Made by a program: the position numbers and the translations under genes. Below, one piece after another: positions 19,224 to 26,183 of a DNA stretch of 64,000 nt. How positions within the stretch are numbered: position 1 is the stretch's first letter; each line of letters opens with the position of its first letter. The stretch is taken from contig NZ_JHZZ01000001.1 of assembly GCF_000687935.1 (NCBI RefSeq), forward strand, positions 124,001 to 188,000. The letters are read 5' to 3'. The notes under the pieces are model-generated. The model saw only the letters and a list, made by a program, of their open reading frames with translations. It ran no database searches and was not told where the DNA came from. This DNA comes from Polaribacter sp. Hel_I_88. Its GTDB lineage: Bacteria > Bacteroidota > Bacteroidia > Flavobacteriales > Flavobacteriaceae.

Positions 19224-21092
19224 ATGAAAATAAACATTTCAAAAGCAATAAAACAATTCTTTCCCAACCCTTCACTAGATCTAGTCTATTTTGAAGCTAT
19301 TGCAAATTCTTTAGACGCAAATGCTACTGAAATTAGTTTAAAAGTAAATATTCAATCATTTGAAAATTCGAAGTCTTTAGAAATTGAAATTACTGATAAT
19401 GGAGAAGGATTTACAAATCGAGGATTTGATAGGTTTTGTGCTTTATTAGAGACAGATTCACCTGACAATAAAGGGTTAGGTCGTTTAGTTTTTTTAAACT
19501 ATTTTAATAAAGTAAATTATGATTCTTTATCAAATGATTCCAAAAGAACATTTATTCTTGACAATAATTTTGAAAGAGAATTCGAGGCGAAAACATCCTT
19601 GAAAGAAAATGGAACAAAACTTTCTTTAAATAATTATAAATTAGAAGGAATTAAAACATATGATTATATAAGAGCCGAAACACTTGCAAAATCTATAGAA
19701 TTACATTTTCTTCCAAGACTTTTTTTAATAAACAAATCTGGGAAAGAAGTAACAATAACAATTCTAGTTAATACTGAAATACCAAATACAGATAAAAATT
19801 TCTATTCAGACAAAAGAATAGTTTCTTCTAAAAAACTGCCTAAATTAAAAAGTAAATTATTTAAGATTGAACAAGCGGATTTGTATGCCAATTTTGAATT
19901 ACTTTACAAGGTTGAAAAAGATTATGAAAATTCAAATTTAACAATTGCTCTAAACGCAGATAATAGAACTATACCAATTTCAGATATTATTTCAAAAGAT
20001 AATATACCTCAAGGTCATAATTGTATATTTTTAATTCAATCGGAATACTTTAAAGGGAAGGTAGGAAATTCAAGACAAAAACTTGAATTAGAAAAGAATC
20101 AATTTAACGCATTAAAATATTCTATAATAAAAGAAATTAAAACTATTCTAGAAGTTGAAATACCTTCAATAATTGAAAGAAATAAAAATAAAAAAGATTT
20201 TCTTGATAAAAAATACCCACATTTAGAAGGCTATTTTAATGAAAATGTTGCTGGTCTTGTTGATAAAAACAAACTTCTTGAAAAAGCACAAGAAAGTTTT
20301 TTTAAGGATCAAAAAGAAACTCTTGAAGCAACTCATTTAACCGAAGCTTTATACAAAAAATCACTTGAAGTATCTTCTAGAGTCCTTACTGAATATATAC
20401 TTTACCGTAATTTAATTATTCAAAAACTAAAAAGTACAAATCATAATAACAGTGAATCCGAGATTCATGAGATGATTGTACCAATGAGGGAAACTCTCAA
20501 AGTTAAAACATATTTCACAGATTTATACAGAAATAATGCTTGGTTATTGGATGATAAATTTATGTCATATAATACCATTTTAAGTGACCAAGAACTCTCT
20601 AAATTAATAGATGAGCTAGCAATTGAGGAGGAAATTAAGCAAGATAGTTCTACAAGACCAGATATTTCTATTATTTTCAATGGTAATCCTGAAAATCAAA
20701 AAGTTGATTTAGTAATAGTTGAACTAAAAAAACGTAAAGCTGGTCTTCACGAAAATGAAAAAGTAATAGGACAAATTCAAAGAAGAGCTAGAAGACTTTT
20801 AGAATATTACCCAAATAAAATTCAAAGAATGTGGTTTTATGGTATCGTAGATATTGATGATGATTTTGAGCTTTATCTAGATTCTAACGAATACACAGAG
20901 ATTTTCAGTGTAGACAAAGCCTTCTACAAAACTCAAAAAATAGTTTATAAAGTAAGTGAAGAAAAAATTGAATGTCCAATAGGAATAACGATTTTATCGT
21001 TTGATGCTTTTTTAAATGATGCAGAAAAACGAAACGAAACATTTTTGAACATATTAAAGGAATCAATAAAAACTACCAACAAAAAAGTATAA
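19224..21092 (+). CDS. GHKL (MORC/MutL-like) ATPase fused to PD-(D/E)xK-like nuclease; defence candidate
   Basis: A 622-aa soluble protein. The N-terminal Bergerat ATPase has an N-box (Glu24, Asn28, Asp31 in YFEAIANSLDANA), DNGEGF (Asp58) and KGLGRLVFL (83-91). It is followed by an S5-like domain (about 190-300) and a helical, probably coiled-coil region (300-430). The C-terminal domain starts with AWLLDDKF (about 439) and has RPDISII (Asp480), VIVELKK (Glu500, Lys502) and Gln517 in GQIQRR, the D...ExK...Q order of PD-(D/E)xK nucleases; the WLL...RPD...ELK layout recalls Shedu (DUF4263). Similar GHKL-nuclease fusions are known from restriction-like loci. It is a single gene without a methylase, divergent from OsmC. 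Function is inferred. Confidence 0.7.
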   Translation: MKINISKAIKQFFPNPSLDLVYFEAIANSLDANATEISLKVNIQSFENSKSLEIEITDNGEGFTNRGFDRFCALLETDSPDNKGLGRLVFLNYFNKVNYDSLSNDSKRTFILDNNFEREFEAKTSLKENGTKLSLNNYKLEGIKTYDYIRAETLAKSIELHFLPRLFLINKSGKEVTITILVNTEIPNTDKNFYSDKRIVSSKKLPKLKSKLFKIEQADLYANFELLYKVEKDYENSNLTIALNADNRTIPISDIISKDNIPQGHNCIFLIQSEYFKGKVGNSRQKLELEKNQFNALKYSIIKEIKTILEVEIPSIIERNKNKKDFLDKKYPHLEGYFNENVAGLVDKNKLLEKAQESFFKDQKETLEATHLTEALYKKSLEVSSRVLTEYILYRNLIIQKLKSTNHNNSESEIHEMIVPMRETLKVKTYFTDLYRNNAWLLDDKFMSYNTILSDQELSKLIDELAIEEEIKQDSSTRPDISIIFNGNPENQKVDLVIVELKKRKAGLHENEKVIGQIQRRARRLLEYYPNKIQRMWFYGIVDIDDDFELYLDSNEYTEIFSVDKAFYKTQKIVYKVSEEKIECPIGITILSFDAFLNDAEKRNETFLNILKESIKTTNKKV

Positions 21093-21230
21093 AAATTATT
21101 AAGAATAAATTTCAATTAAAAAGTTTATAAACTTTAAATAATAATACTAAAAATAAATGCTTTTTAATCTCAAACTATTATATAAAGCATTAACAAGGAA
21201 AGACTAACAACTCCAAAAGCAAGCAAACAA

Positions 21231-21320
21231 GTCTAGCCCAGATTGAACGACCTGTTTGAGCTCTTTTTTGCCTTTTTCAGGCAAAAAAAGCGAGTAGTGA
21301 AAGCTGGAAATAGCTTCTAA
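21231..21320 (+). repeat. structured intergenic element, copy A
   Basis: Order of parts: AGCCCAGATTGAA, a hairpin (TTTTTTGCCT, TTTTC, AGGCAAAAAAA), then GTAGTGAAAGC and GGAAATAGCTTC. It lies about 140 bp after the GHKL gene stop, same strand. A diverged relative is at 30053-30190. I recall similar blocks from many flavobacterial genomes but know no name or function for them. Confidence 0.6.
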
Positions 21321-21373
21321 TAAAAATTATGTTGATTTTATAAAAAAGATTGCTTCGTAAACTCGCAATGACG

Positions 21374-23065
21374 TTAGTTGTTCATTTTAATAGAATCAAT
21401 CTGTTTTTGTAAACGATTAATTTCTTCCAACTTTTTTTGTTGGGTTGATAACAACTGAATGGAATCTAAAACTGCTCGGTTTTGCTCTAGAATAGTTTTC
21501 TCTTTTTCGAAATAGATATTGGTGTTTTCACTTGTTCGCCAAGCTTCATTTAATTGCTCATACAATTCCTCATTCCACGTGCTTGGTTTTTTAGCATTGA
21601 TCCAAACAACATCTCTGTATTCGCTATCTACCAAAGCTAAATCTGGAGTTGCAGAACCATCAAACTGTTGTGGATTGTCTTTGCTAATCGTGGAAACTGT
21701 GCCTAGAAAAAACAACCTTTTTTTACCTGCAATATTCTTTATATAAGGTCTGAATTCCACTGGCGTATTTGAATCCCAATCGAACTCTTTTTTAGATTCC
21801 CTTACCTTTAAATGCATTGCAGAGACGCCTGCATAGCCTTCTTTTTTTGAAGCGTGATCATAAAAATAAAAGTTGTTTGAACCATCTGCAGGAATAAAAA
21901 CGCTATAACTTAAACTGGTTCGTTCAGCGCCAATTGGCTCTAAACCAAACCAATGATACAAGCCAGTAAAAGCGCCAGTTTTGGTATCAGAAAAATCGAA
22001 ATCAGTTACATAAGGTTGTTGGTTTTGGTCTTTTGGCGCCAATGGAATTTTTACGGCACTTTTCATATTCCAAGGTAAAGGATCTGAAAAACCAGCTAAA
22101 AACTTTAAACTTTCGGCTTGCAAACGACTTACTTTTTCTGATAATGTATTTTGCTTGGTTAAGTAGTTGTAGTTTTTCATTTCGGCTGGAGAAATGTAGG
22201 TTCCTTTTCCGATGGTAATTCGCTCTAAATAATCTGTAAAATTGTGTTCGCCATTTTCTATAACCATGACTCCACCAAAACTTGGATAAGGAAAAAAGAA
22301 ACCTTTCCATTTTATGAGACTCACCACTTGCACCCAAGCATCCTTGTCGTTTTTCATATAATAGGTGTCACTTGGCTCGTAATTGAACAACATCCAAGGG
22401 TTTAAACGCTGCACAACTGCATTGTAGGTATTTCTACTAAATCGTAAAGATTCGCCAATTGAGAAAGTTACAGGAATTCTGTTTTCGCTAGAAAAACGTG
22501 GAAAAGGTGTGGTACTTGATACCGAAAAAACCTCTTCAGTATTGTCTTTAATGCCTTGCCAATAATATTTTTCTGTTGGCTGAATAGCCATTGTCCATTG
22601 ATTGGAATCGTCTACTCTTACCAAATGTGGCAGAGAAACATCTTTGGTTTCGCCCACAGATTCGTTTGCCATCGAAAAAATGTTTCTTAAAGGCTGAATT
22701 CTTTCGTTTTGTGTTAATGGCAATTCTACAATTTCGATTCTGTTTAAATCGTTAAACACATTGTAGGTTTGCATAAATGCGTACATTTTTGAGTGAAAAC
22801 CTACGTAATAAATTGCGCCAAAAAATATTCCTAACAATACTAAAATACCAATTCTACTTCCTGTTTTTGCTGATTTCCTGAATTTTCTTAATCCAAAAAA
22901 CAAGACTGTAAAACAAAGTAAAATGATGAAAATAAACTTTCTAAAAAATAATAATGCAGGTTGATAATCGTCTCTTAAAAAGAAAACTAAGGCTAGAAGG
23001 ATGATTCCTAGAATTATTAAGTTTCTTTTTTGTTTTGTTCCTTTATGCCAATAATTTCTAATCAT
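21374..23065 (-). CDS. membrane-anchored protein with large extracytoplasmic domain, unknown
   Basis: From ATG 23065 the protein is 563 aa. A longer frame from 23092 would add nine residues encoded by a dispersed hairpin repeat, so the shorter start is preferred. Three hydrophobic helices lie in the first 100 residues (IILGIILLALVFF, FIFIILLCFTVLFFG, IGILVLLGIFFGAIYYVGF). A domain of about 400 residues rich in aromatic and beta-strand patterns follows, and the protein ends in a coiled coil (about 515-563). No catalytic motif is recognised. It is the last gene of the minus-strand block and lies 169 bp after the 174-aa membrane protein gene. Confidence 0.6.
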   Translation of the reverse strand: MIRNYWHKGTKQKRNLIILGIILLALVFFLRDDYQPALLFFRKFIFIILLCFTVLFFGLRKFRKSAKTGSRIGILVLLGIFFGAIYYVGFHSKMYAFMQTYNVFNDLNRIEIVELPLTQNERIQPLRNIFSMANESVGETKDVSLPHLVRVDDSNQWTMAIQPTEKYYWQGIKDNTEEVFSVSSTTPFPRFSSENRIPVTFSIGESLRFSRNTYNAVVQRLNPWMLFNYEPSDTYYMKNDKDAWVQVVSLIKWKGFFFPYPSFGGVMVIENGEHNFTDYLERITIGKGTYISPAEMKNYNYLTKQNTLSEKVSRLQAESLKFLAGFSDPLPWNMKSAVKIPLAPKDQNQQPYVTDFDFSDTKTGAFTGLYHWFGLEPIGAERTSLSYSVFIPADGSNNFYFYDHASKKEGYAGVSAMHLKVRESKKEFDWDSNTPVEFRPYIKNIAGKKRLFFLGTVSTISKDNPQQFDGSATPDLALVDSEYRDVVWINAKKPSTWNEELYEQLNEAWRTSENTNIYFEKEKTILEQNRAVLDSIQLLSTQQKKLEEINRLQKQIDSIKMNN

Positions 23066-23084
23066 ACTAAAATCCCATCTTAAT

Positions 23085-23099
23085 CTTCCCAAAGGGAAG
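23085..23099 (-). repeat. start-proximal hairpin, copy 1
   Basis: CTTCCCAAAGGGAAG, a 6-bp stem with a 3-base loop. It lies 19 bp upstream of the ATG at 23065; on the minus strand the bases after it read ATTAAGATGGGATTTTAGT. Related hairpins stand before the genes at 25451 and 28128. Confidence 0.7.
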
Positions 23100-23198
23100 A
23101 AACTCGCAGCGTGAGCAACTGTTTTTTATATTATGTGTATCTTTTTCTACGAAAATTTAAGAATAATTATTCTTTTATTATGGTTTTGGGTAATCTTG

Positions 23199-23230
23199 TA
23201 AACTGCCACTGAATACTGCTACTGTAAACT
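23199..23230 (-). repeat. degenerate CAGT-type array after a stop codon
   Basis: Minus strand: AGTTTACAGTAGCAGTATTCAGTGGCAGTTTA, split here only by description: four CAGT units in 32 bases, beginning 4 bases after the stop of the 174-aa gene. Confidence 0.65.
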
Positions 23231-23234
23231 TTTT

Positions 23235-23759
23235 TTATTTCAAAAATCCTTTATCTTTCAAACGTTCTCTTGCACTTTTTTCCTGTTCTTTTGGCTTTTC
23301 AATTTCCTCTTGTGCTTTTTCAATAGCAACTGGTTCTTTTGCTTTTATATCTTCAATAAAATCTTTTCCTTTTCCGATAACATCTTGAAATTTATCTTCT
23401 AAAGATTCTGATTGTTCATCTATAATTGCTGATGATTTAAATATAAATCCTGCCAAATACGTGCCCACTAAAGTCCCAAAAATCATGGAAGCAAAAAGCG
23501 AAATTGTTGCCAAATCAATTGGAATTAAAAAACGTGTGATTACAATTCCGAATAAAAATAAGGATGTGATAAAAACCAACCTCAATAAAAATGATTGCTG
23601 ATAGACAAAGCCTTTTTTATCTGATGCTTGCATTTGCAATTCTTTGGAGTTCATCAATTTATTAAAAAAACGATACACACCATTTCCTTGAGATTCTCTC
23701 CAGAAAATAATGGCTCCAAAAAGTATGGATGCAATAAATATAATAAGTTCTAAAGTCAT
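23235..23759 (-). CDS. membrane protein with charged coiled C-terminal tail, unknown
   Basis: A 174-aa protein. The N-terminal hydrophobic helix (ELIIFIASILFGAIIFW) is followed by a soluble loop, then two further helices (LLRLVFITSLFLFGIVITRFL and ISLFASMIFGTLVGTYLAGFIF). The last 70 residues are strongly charged and probably helical (EKAQEEIEKPKEQEKSARERLKDKG). This suggests a scaffold with a cytoplasmic tail. No family is recognised. It is part of the same minus-strand series as the AAA+ ATPase and may link that complex to the membrane. Confidence 0.6.
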   Translation of the reverse strand: MTLELIIFIASILFGAIIFWRESQGNGVYRFFNKLMNSKELQMQASDKKGFVYQQSFLLRLVFITSLFLFGIVITRFLIPIDLATISLFASMIFGTLVGTYLAGFIFKSSAIIDEQSESLEDKFQDVIGKGKDFIEDIKAKEPVAIEKAQEEIEKPKEQEKSARERLKDKGFLK

Positions 23760-23774
23760 AATTTTTATTTTTCA

Positions 23775-23799
23775 TGCAAGGTTTTCAAAACCTTGTAGG
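23775..23799. repeat. AGGTTTT/AAAACCT palindrome
   Basis: Core CAAGGTTTTCAAAACCTTG, perfect 9-bp stem with one central base. It starts 16 bp upstream of the 174-aa gene start. Tail TAGG as in the other members. Confidence 0.8.
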
Positions 23800-23831
23800 T
23801 ATTATTTCTATTTAATTTTTATCTTACTATA

Positions 23832-23860
23832 CCTAAAAGGTTCAAAAGAAACCTTGCAGG
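23832..23860. repeat. AAGGTTCAAAAGAAACCTT palindrome
   Basis: Imperfect member of the same family, running CCTAAAAGGTT then CAAAAG then AAACCTTGCAGG, 33 bp from the previous copy. Confidence 0.65.
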
Positions 23861-23962
23861 ATGTTAAACCCACTATTTTCTTATTATAAATTATTGTTGT
23901 CCTATTAAAAAACTTTATAAACGTCCAAAACTCAAACTAAATAACCAAATATTTAATATATC

Positions 23963-24092
23963 GCCCTTTTAGGGCTTAACAAAAATTTAAAATAATTTTC
24001 TATTGATATTTCATCCCTCTGGGATTTTTTAGCTCTGTAAGAGCGATATATTAATAAAAAAACACAAAAATGTTATAAAGCTCTATAGGAGC
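23963..24092. repeat. cluster of four 13-base hairpins
   Basis: GCCCTTTTAGGGC (23963-23975), ATCCCTCTGGGAT (24013-24025), GCTCTGTAAGAGC (24032-24044) and GCTCTATAGGAGC (24080-24092). Each is a 4-5 bp GC stem with a 3-5 base loop; the second pair shares GCTCT..-GAGCGA context. They stand out in otherwise AT-rich sequence. Confidence 0.75.
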
Positions 24093-24138
24093 GAAATTCA
24101 ATCGGACAATAGTAATTATAAATATACAATTTTTTTAT

Positions 24139-24215
24139 GTCAAGCTTCCAGCTTAATTCTTCCAACTCCAAACTACCAGCTTATGACTTCAAACTTCTAG
24201 CTCAATTTATCCAAC
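24139..24215 (-). repeat. degenerate AGTTNGAAG array after a stop codon
   Basis: On the minus strand units such as AGCTAGAAGTTTGAAG, AGTTTGGAGTTGGAAG and AGCTGGAAGCTTG follow immediately after the TAG of the 411-aa gene. The same units occur at 17460-17524. Confidence 0.7.
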
Positions 24216-25451
24216 CTAAAACCCATCCTTAATAGTCTCAACTACCCAATCTTGTTTTGTTTCTTGCCACGTTTTAAAGTTTTTATAAAAATCTTCTTTG
24301 TCATACCAATACCAAAATAACACATCTTTTGGAGCAATGTTGATGAGCAACTTCCAGATTAAATCTTGATGATTTGCTCTTAGTGATGAATGTGGTTTGT
24401 GTAATGCAAAATAAAATTCTTGATCCACAATATCATTCATTTTTGTGTCTTTATTTGTTTGTTTTTTATCCAAATAACGCTCAACACTCATTACTTTTTT
24501 ACGCGTTTCTATATCGATTTTATTCAAATAACTTTTGAAAAGCATTTTGTCTTTTAAAATATCGTTTACATGATGTTGGGTTTCTTTTAAAGCTTCACCA
24601 AAAATAAAATTTTTGATTCGTTCGTATCTTTTTGTGGATACTTCTTCTGCTAAATTACACTCAATAATTAAGTGATCTCTTAATTGTCGAACCAATTCTG
24701 GTTGCAAAATATGAAACATCAAGACATCATAATTAGTGTCATTGATAGCCACTTTGTAGGCTTCCTTTTTCTCGAAAATTAAAATGGGTGTTATAAAGTT
24801 TCTTAACAAATAAATGCCGCCAAAAGCTTCTGTAAAAAATGAATCAGTTGTAAAAATAATGGGCTCTAAACGTAAATCTCTTTCTCTTAAATCGCCATAT
24901 TTTTTTGCTGATGTTAACAACTGTTGATGCAAATTTTCATCAATAAAATTGGTGTCTTTTTTAAATGTTTCTATCAGTTTTAATTGGGCCTCTTTGGCTT
25001 TGTCTAAATCATCTATCAACCGAAAACTGATCTTTATATCTTGATATTTTAAAACATCTAAAGGTTCATAAAAAGCATCTATATTTTGATCAAAATCTAC
25101 ACAAATAGCTGAGTCTCTTGTAATATTATTAATCTTTTCATGATGTGTTTTAAAAACTAATTTCATCAATTCCACGTCAAAAGAATGAGATGGATTGTAA
25201 ATTGGCAATCCTTTTTGCAATGGTGAAATTATAATTGCATGCGGATTTGCTTCGCCATTATTCAAATAAAAAACTTCATTTTTTTCTTCAGCAATTTCTG
25301 GACTCCAACCCAATCCATCAATAGAAAATGACGTTAATTTGGTTACAGTAAAACCTAATTTCACTAAACATTTGTTATAACGTTCTACTAATTTCCCACT
25401 GATTGGAATTAGTTCGCTTCTATATAGATTTGCTTGTTTTAGTTTGTTCAT
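24216..25451 (-). CDS. unknown soluble protein, DUF6638-like
   Basis: A 411-aa protein without signal peptide or membrane segments. I recall very similar flavobacterial proteins named DUF6638, but this is memory and not a search. The N-terminus (LYRSELIPISGKLVERYNKCLVKLG) is highly characteristic, and other strong segments are DSAICVDFDQNIDAFYEPLDVL and LHKPHSSLRANHQDLIWKLL near the end. The C-terminal 100 residues are rich in Trp and Tyr (VLFWYWYDKEDFYKNF). No catalytic motif is evident. It is encoded between the NUDIX and the 174-aa membrane protein genes, in the same direction as the AAA+ ATPase, suggesting a partner role. Confidence 0.65.
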   Translation of the reverse strand: MNKLKQANLYRSELIPISGKLVERYNKCLVKLGFTVTKLTSFSIDGLGWSPEIAEEKNEVFYLNNGEANPHAIIISPLQKGLPIYNPSHSFDVELMKLVFKTHHEKINNITRDSAICVDFDQNIDAFYEPLDVLKYQDIKISFRLIDDLDKAKEAQLKLIETFKKDTNFIDENLHQQLLTSAKKYGDLRERDLRLEPIIFTTDSFFTEAFGGIYLLRNFITPILIFEKKEAYKVAINDTNYDVLMFHILQPELVRQLRDHLIIECNLAEEVSTKRYERIKNFIFGEALKETQHHVNDILKDKMLFKSYLNKIDIETRKKVMSVERYLDKKQTNKDTKMNDIVDQEFYFALHKPHSSLRANHQDLIWKLLINIAPKDVLFWYWYDKEDFYKNFKTWQETKQDWVVETIKDGF

Positions 25452-25466
25452 ATGGCCTATCCTAAA

Positions 25467-25485
25467 TCCTTTCCGAAGGAAAGGA
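25467..25485 (-). repeat. start-proximal hairpin, copy 2
   Basis: TCCTTTCCGAAGGAAAGGA, an 8-bp stem with a 3-base loop, 15 bp upstream of the ATG at 25451. On the minus strand it is followed by TTTAGGATAGGCCAT and then ATG. Confidence 0.75.
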
Positions 25486-25556
25486 CTTTTATGCTTGTGA
25501 TTTATTTATCTTCATTTATAATTTAAGGATACTTTTCTTATTGTCATTCCTTTTCA

Positions 25557-25587
25557 GAGCTGACAGGTTTTAAAAACCTGTCAGCTC
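25557..25587. repeat. GAGCTGACAGGTTTT palindrome covering the NUDIX stop codon
   Basis: A perfect 15-bp inverted repeat, GAGCTGACAGGTTTT and its complement around one central A. It contains the TGA stop (25581-25583) of the NUDIX gene, so insertion of this element may have created the present C-terminus. Confidence 0.85.
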
Positions 25588-26183
25588 TTGTTTATTAATT
25601 TATTTATCTGTAAATATTGCAACAACATAATTGTTCTTGCGTCCATAATTTCTTGGGTTTCTATCATTTTTAGAGCATCAACAAAAAGAGTTTCTAACAC
25701 TTCTATTTCTTCATTTTCTGCTTCAACTCCTCCTCCATTTTCTGTTTTGTCTTCGTCTTTATATTCACCAATAAACAAATGCACTTTTTCTTTCACAATT
25801 CCTGGTGATAAAAAAGTTGTAGTTACTTTTTTTACGGTTGCTATTTTATAACCAACCTCTTCTTCAGTTTCTCTAATTACACAAGTTTCTGGAGATTCAT
25901 TTTTATCAATTCCTCCACCAATTACTTCAATAGAAAAACCATTATCAACTCCAGCAACAAAAACGGGCATTCTAAATTGTTTGGATAAAATTACTTTTTT
26001 TGATGTTGGATTGAATAACAGAATTGCAACTCCATCAGCTTTACCATACACTTCGTGTGTTAAGTTTACTGATTTTCCATTTTTGAAGGTAAAATCAAAA
26101 TTTACGTGTTCAAGTTTTCCCCAGAAATTGGAAATTACTTTGGATGTTATATTGGTTATTTTATTTTTAATTTCCATTTTCAA
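25581..26183 (-). CDS. NUDIX hydrolase, NudK/AdpP-like
   Basis: A 200-aa nucleotide-sugar or ADP-ribose pyrophosphatase type protein. The NUDIX box is complete: GGIDKNESPETCVIRETEEE followed by VGY, fitting G-x5-E-x7-REUxEExGU. Upstream strands (VILSKQFRMPVFVAG) are typical of the TIGR00052 group that includes NudK (GDP-mannose) and AdpP/NudF (ADP-ribose); the substrate cannot be fixed. The start lies inside the end of the AAA+ ATPase gene (17-bp overlap; 11 bp if the second Met is used), so the two are translationally coupled. This coupling suggests that the ATPase system makes or senses a nucleotide derivative. Confidence 0.9.
   Translation of the reverse strand: MKMEIKNKITNITSKVISNFWGKLEHVNFDFTFKNGKSVNLTHEVYGKADGVAILLFNPTSKKVILSKQFRMPVFVAGVDNGFSIEVIGGGIDKNESPETCVIRETEEEVGYKIATVKKVTTTFLSPGIVKEKVHLFIGEYKDEDKTENGGGVEAENEEIEVLETLFVDALKMIETQEIMDARTIMLLQYLQINKLINKS

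Larger units (their letters stand above)
23760..24215. other. 456-bp gene-free gap filled with repeats
   Basis: No ORF. From right to left on the minus strand it holds a degenerate AGTTNGAAG array directly after the 411-aa gene stop (24139-24215), four 13-base hairpins (23963-24092) and two AGGTTT/AAACC palindromes (23775-23799 and 23832-23860). No promoter with consensus form was found. Confidence 0.75.

Noticed and set aside
22002..22337. 111-codon second minus-strand frame within the 563-aa membrane protein gene
   Set aside because: Out-of-frame overlap within a longer, well-formed protein; composition is unlike real proteins.
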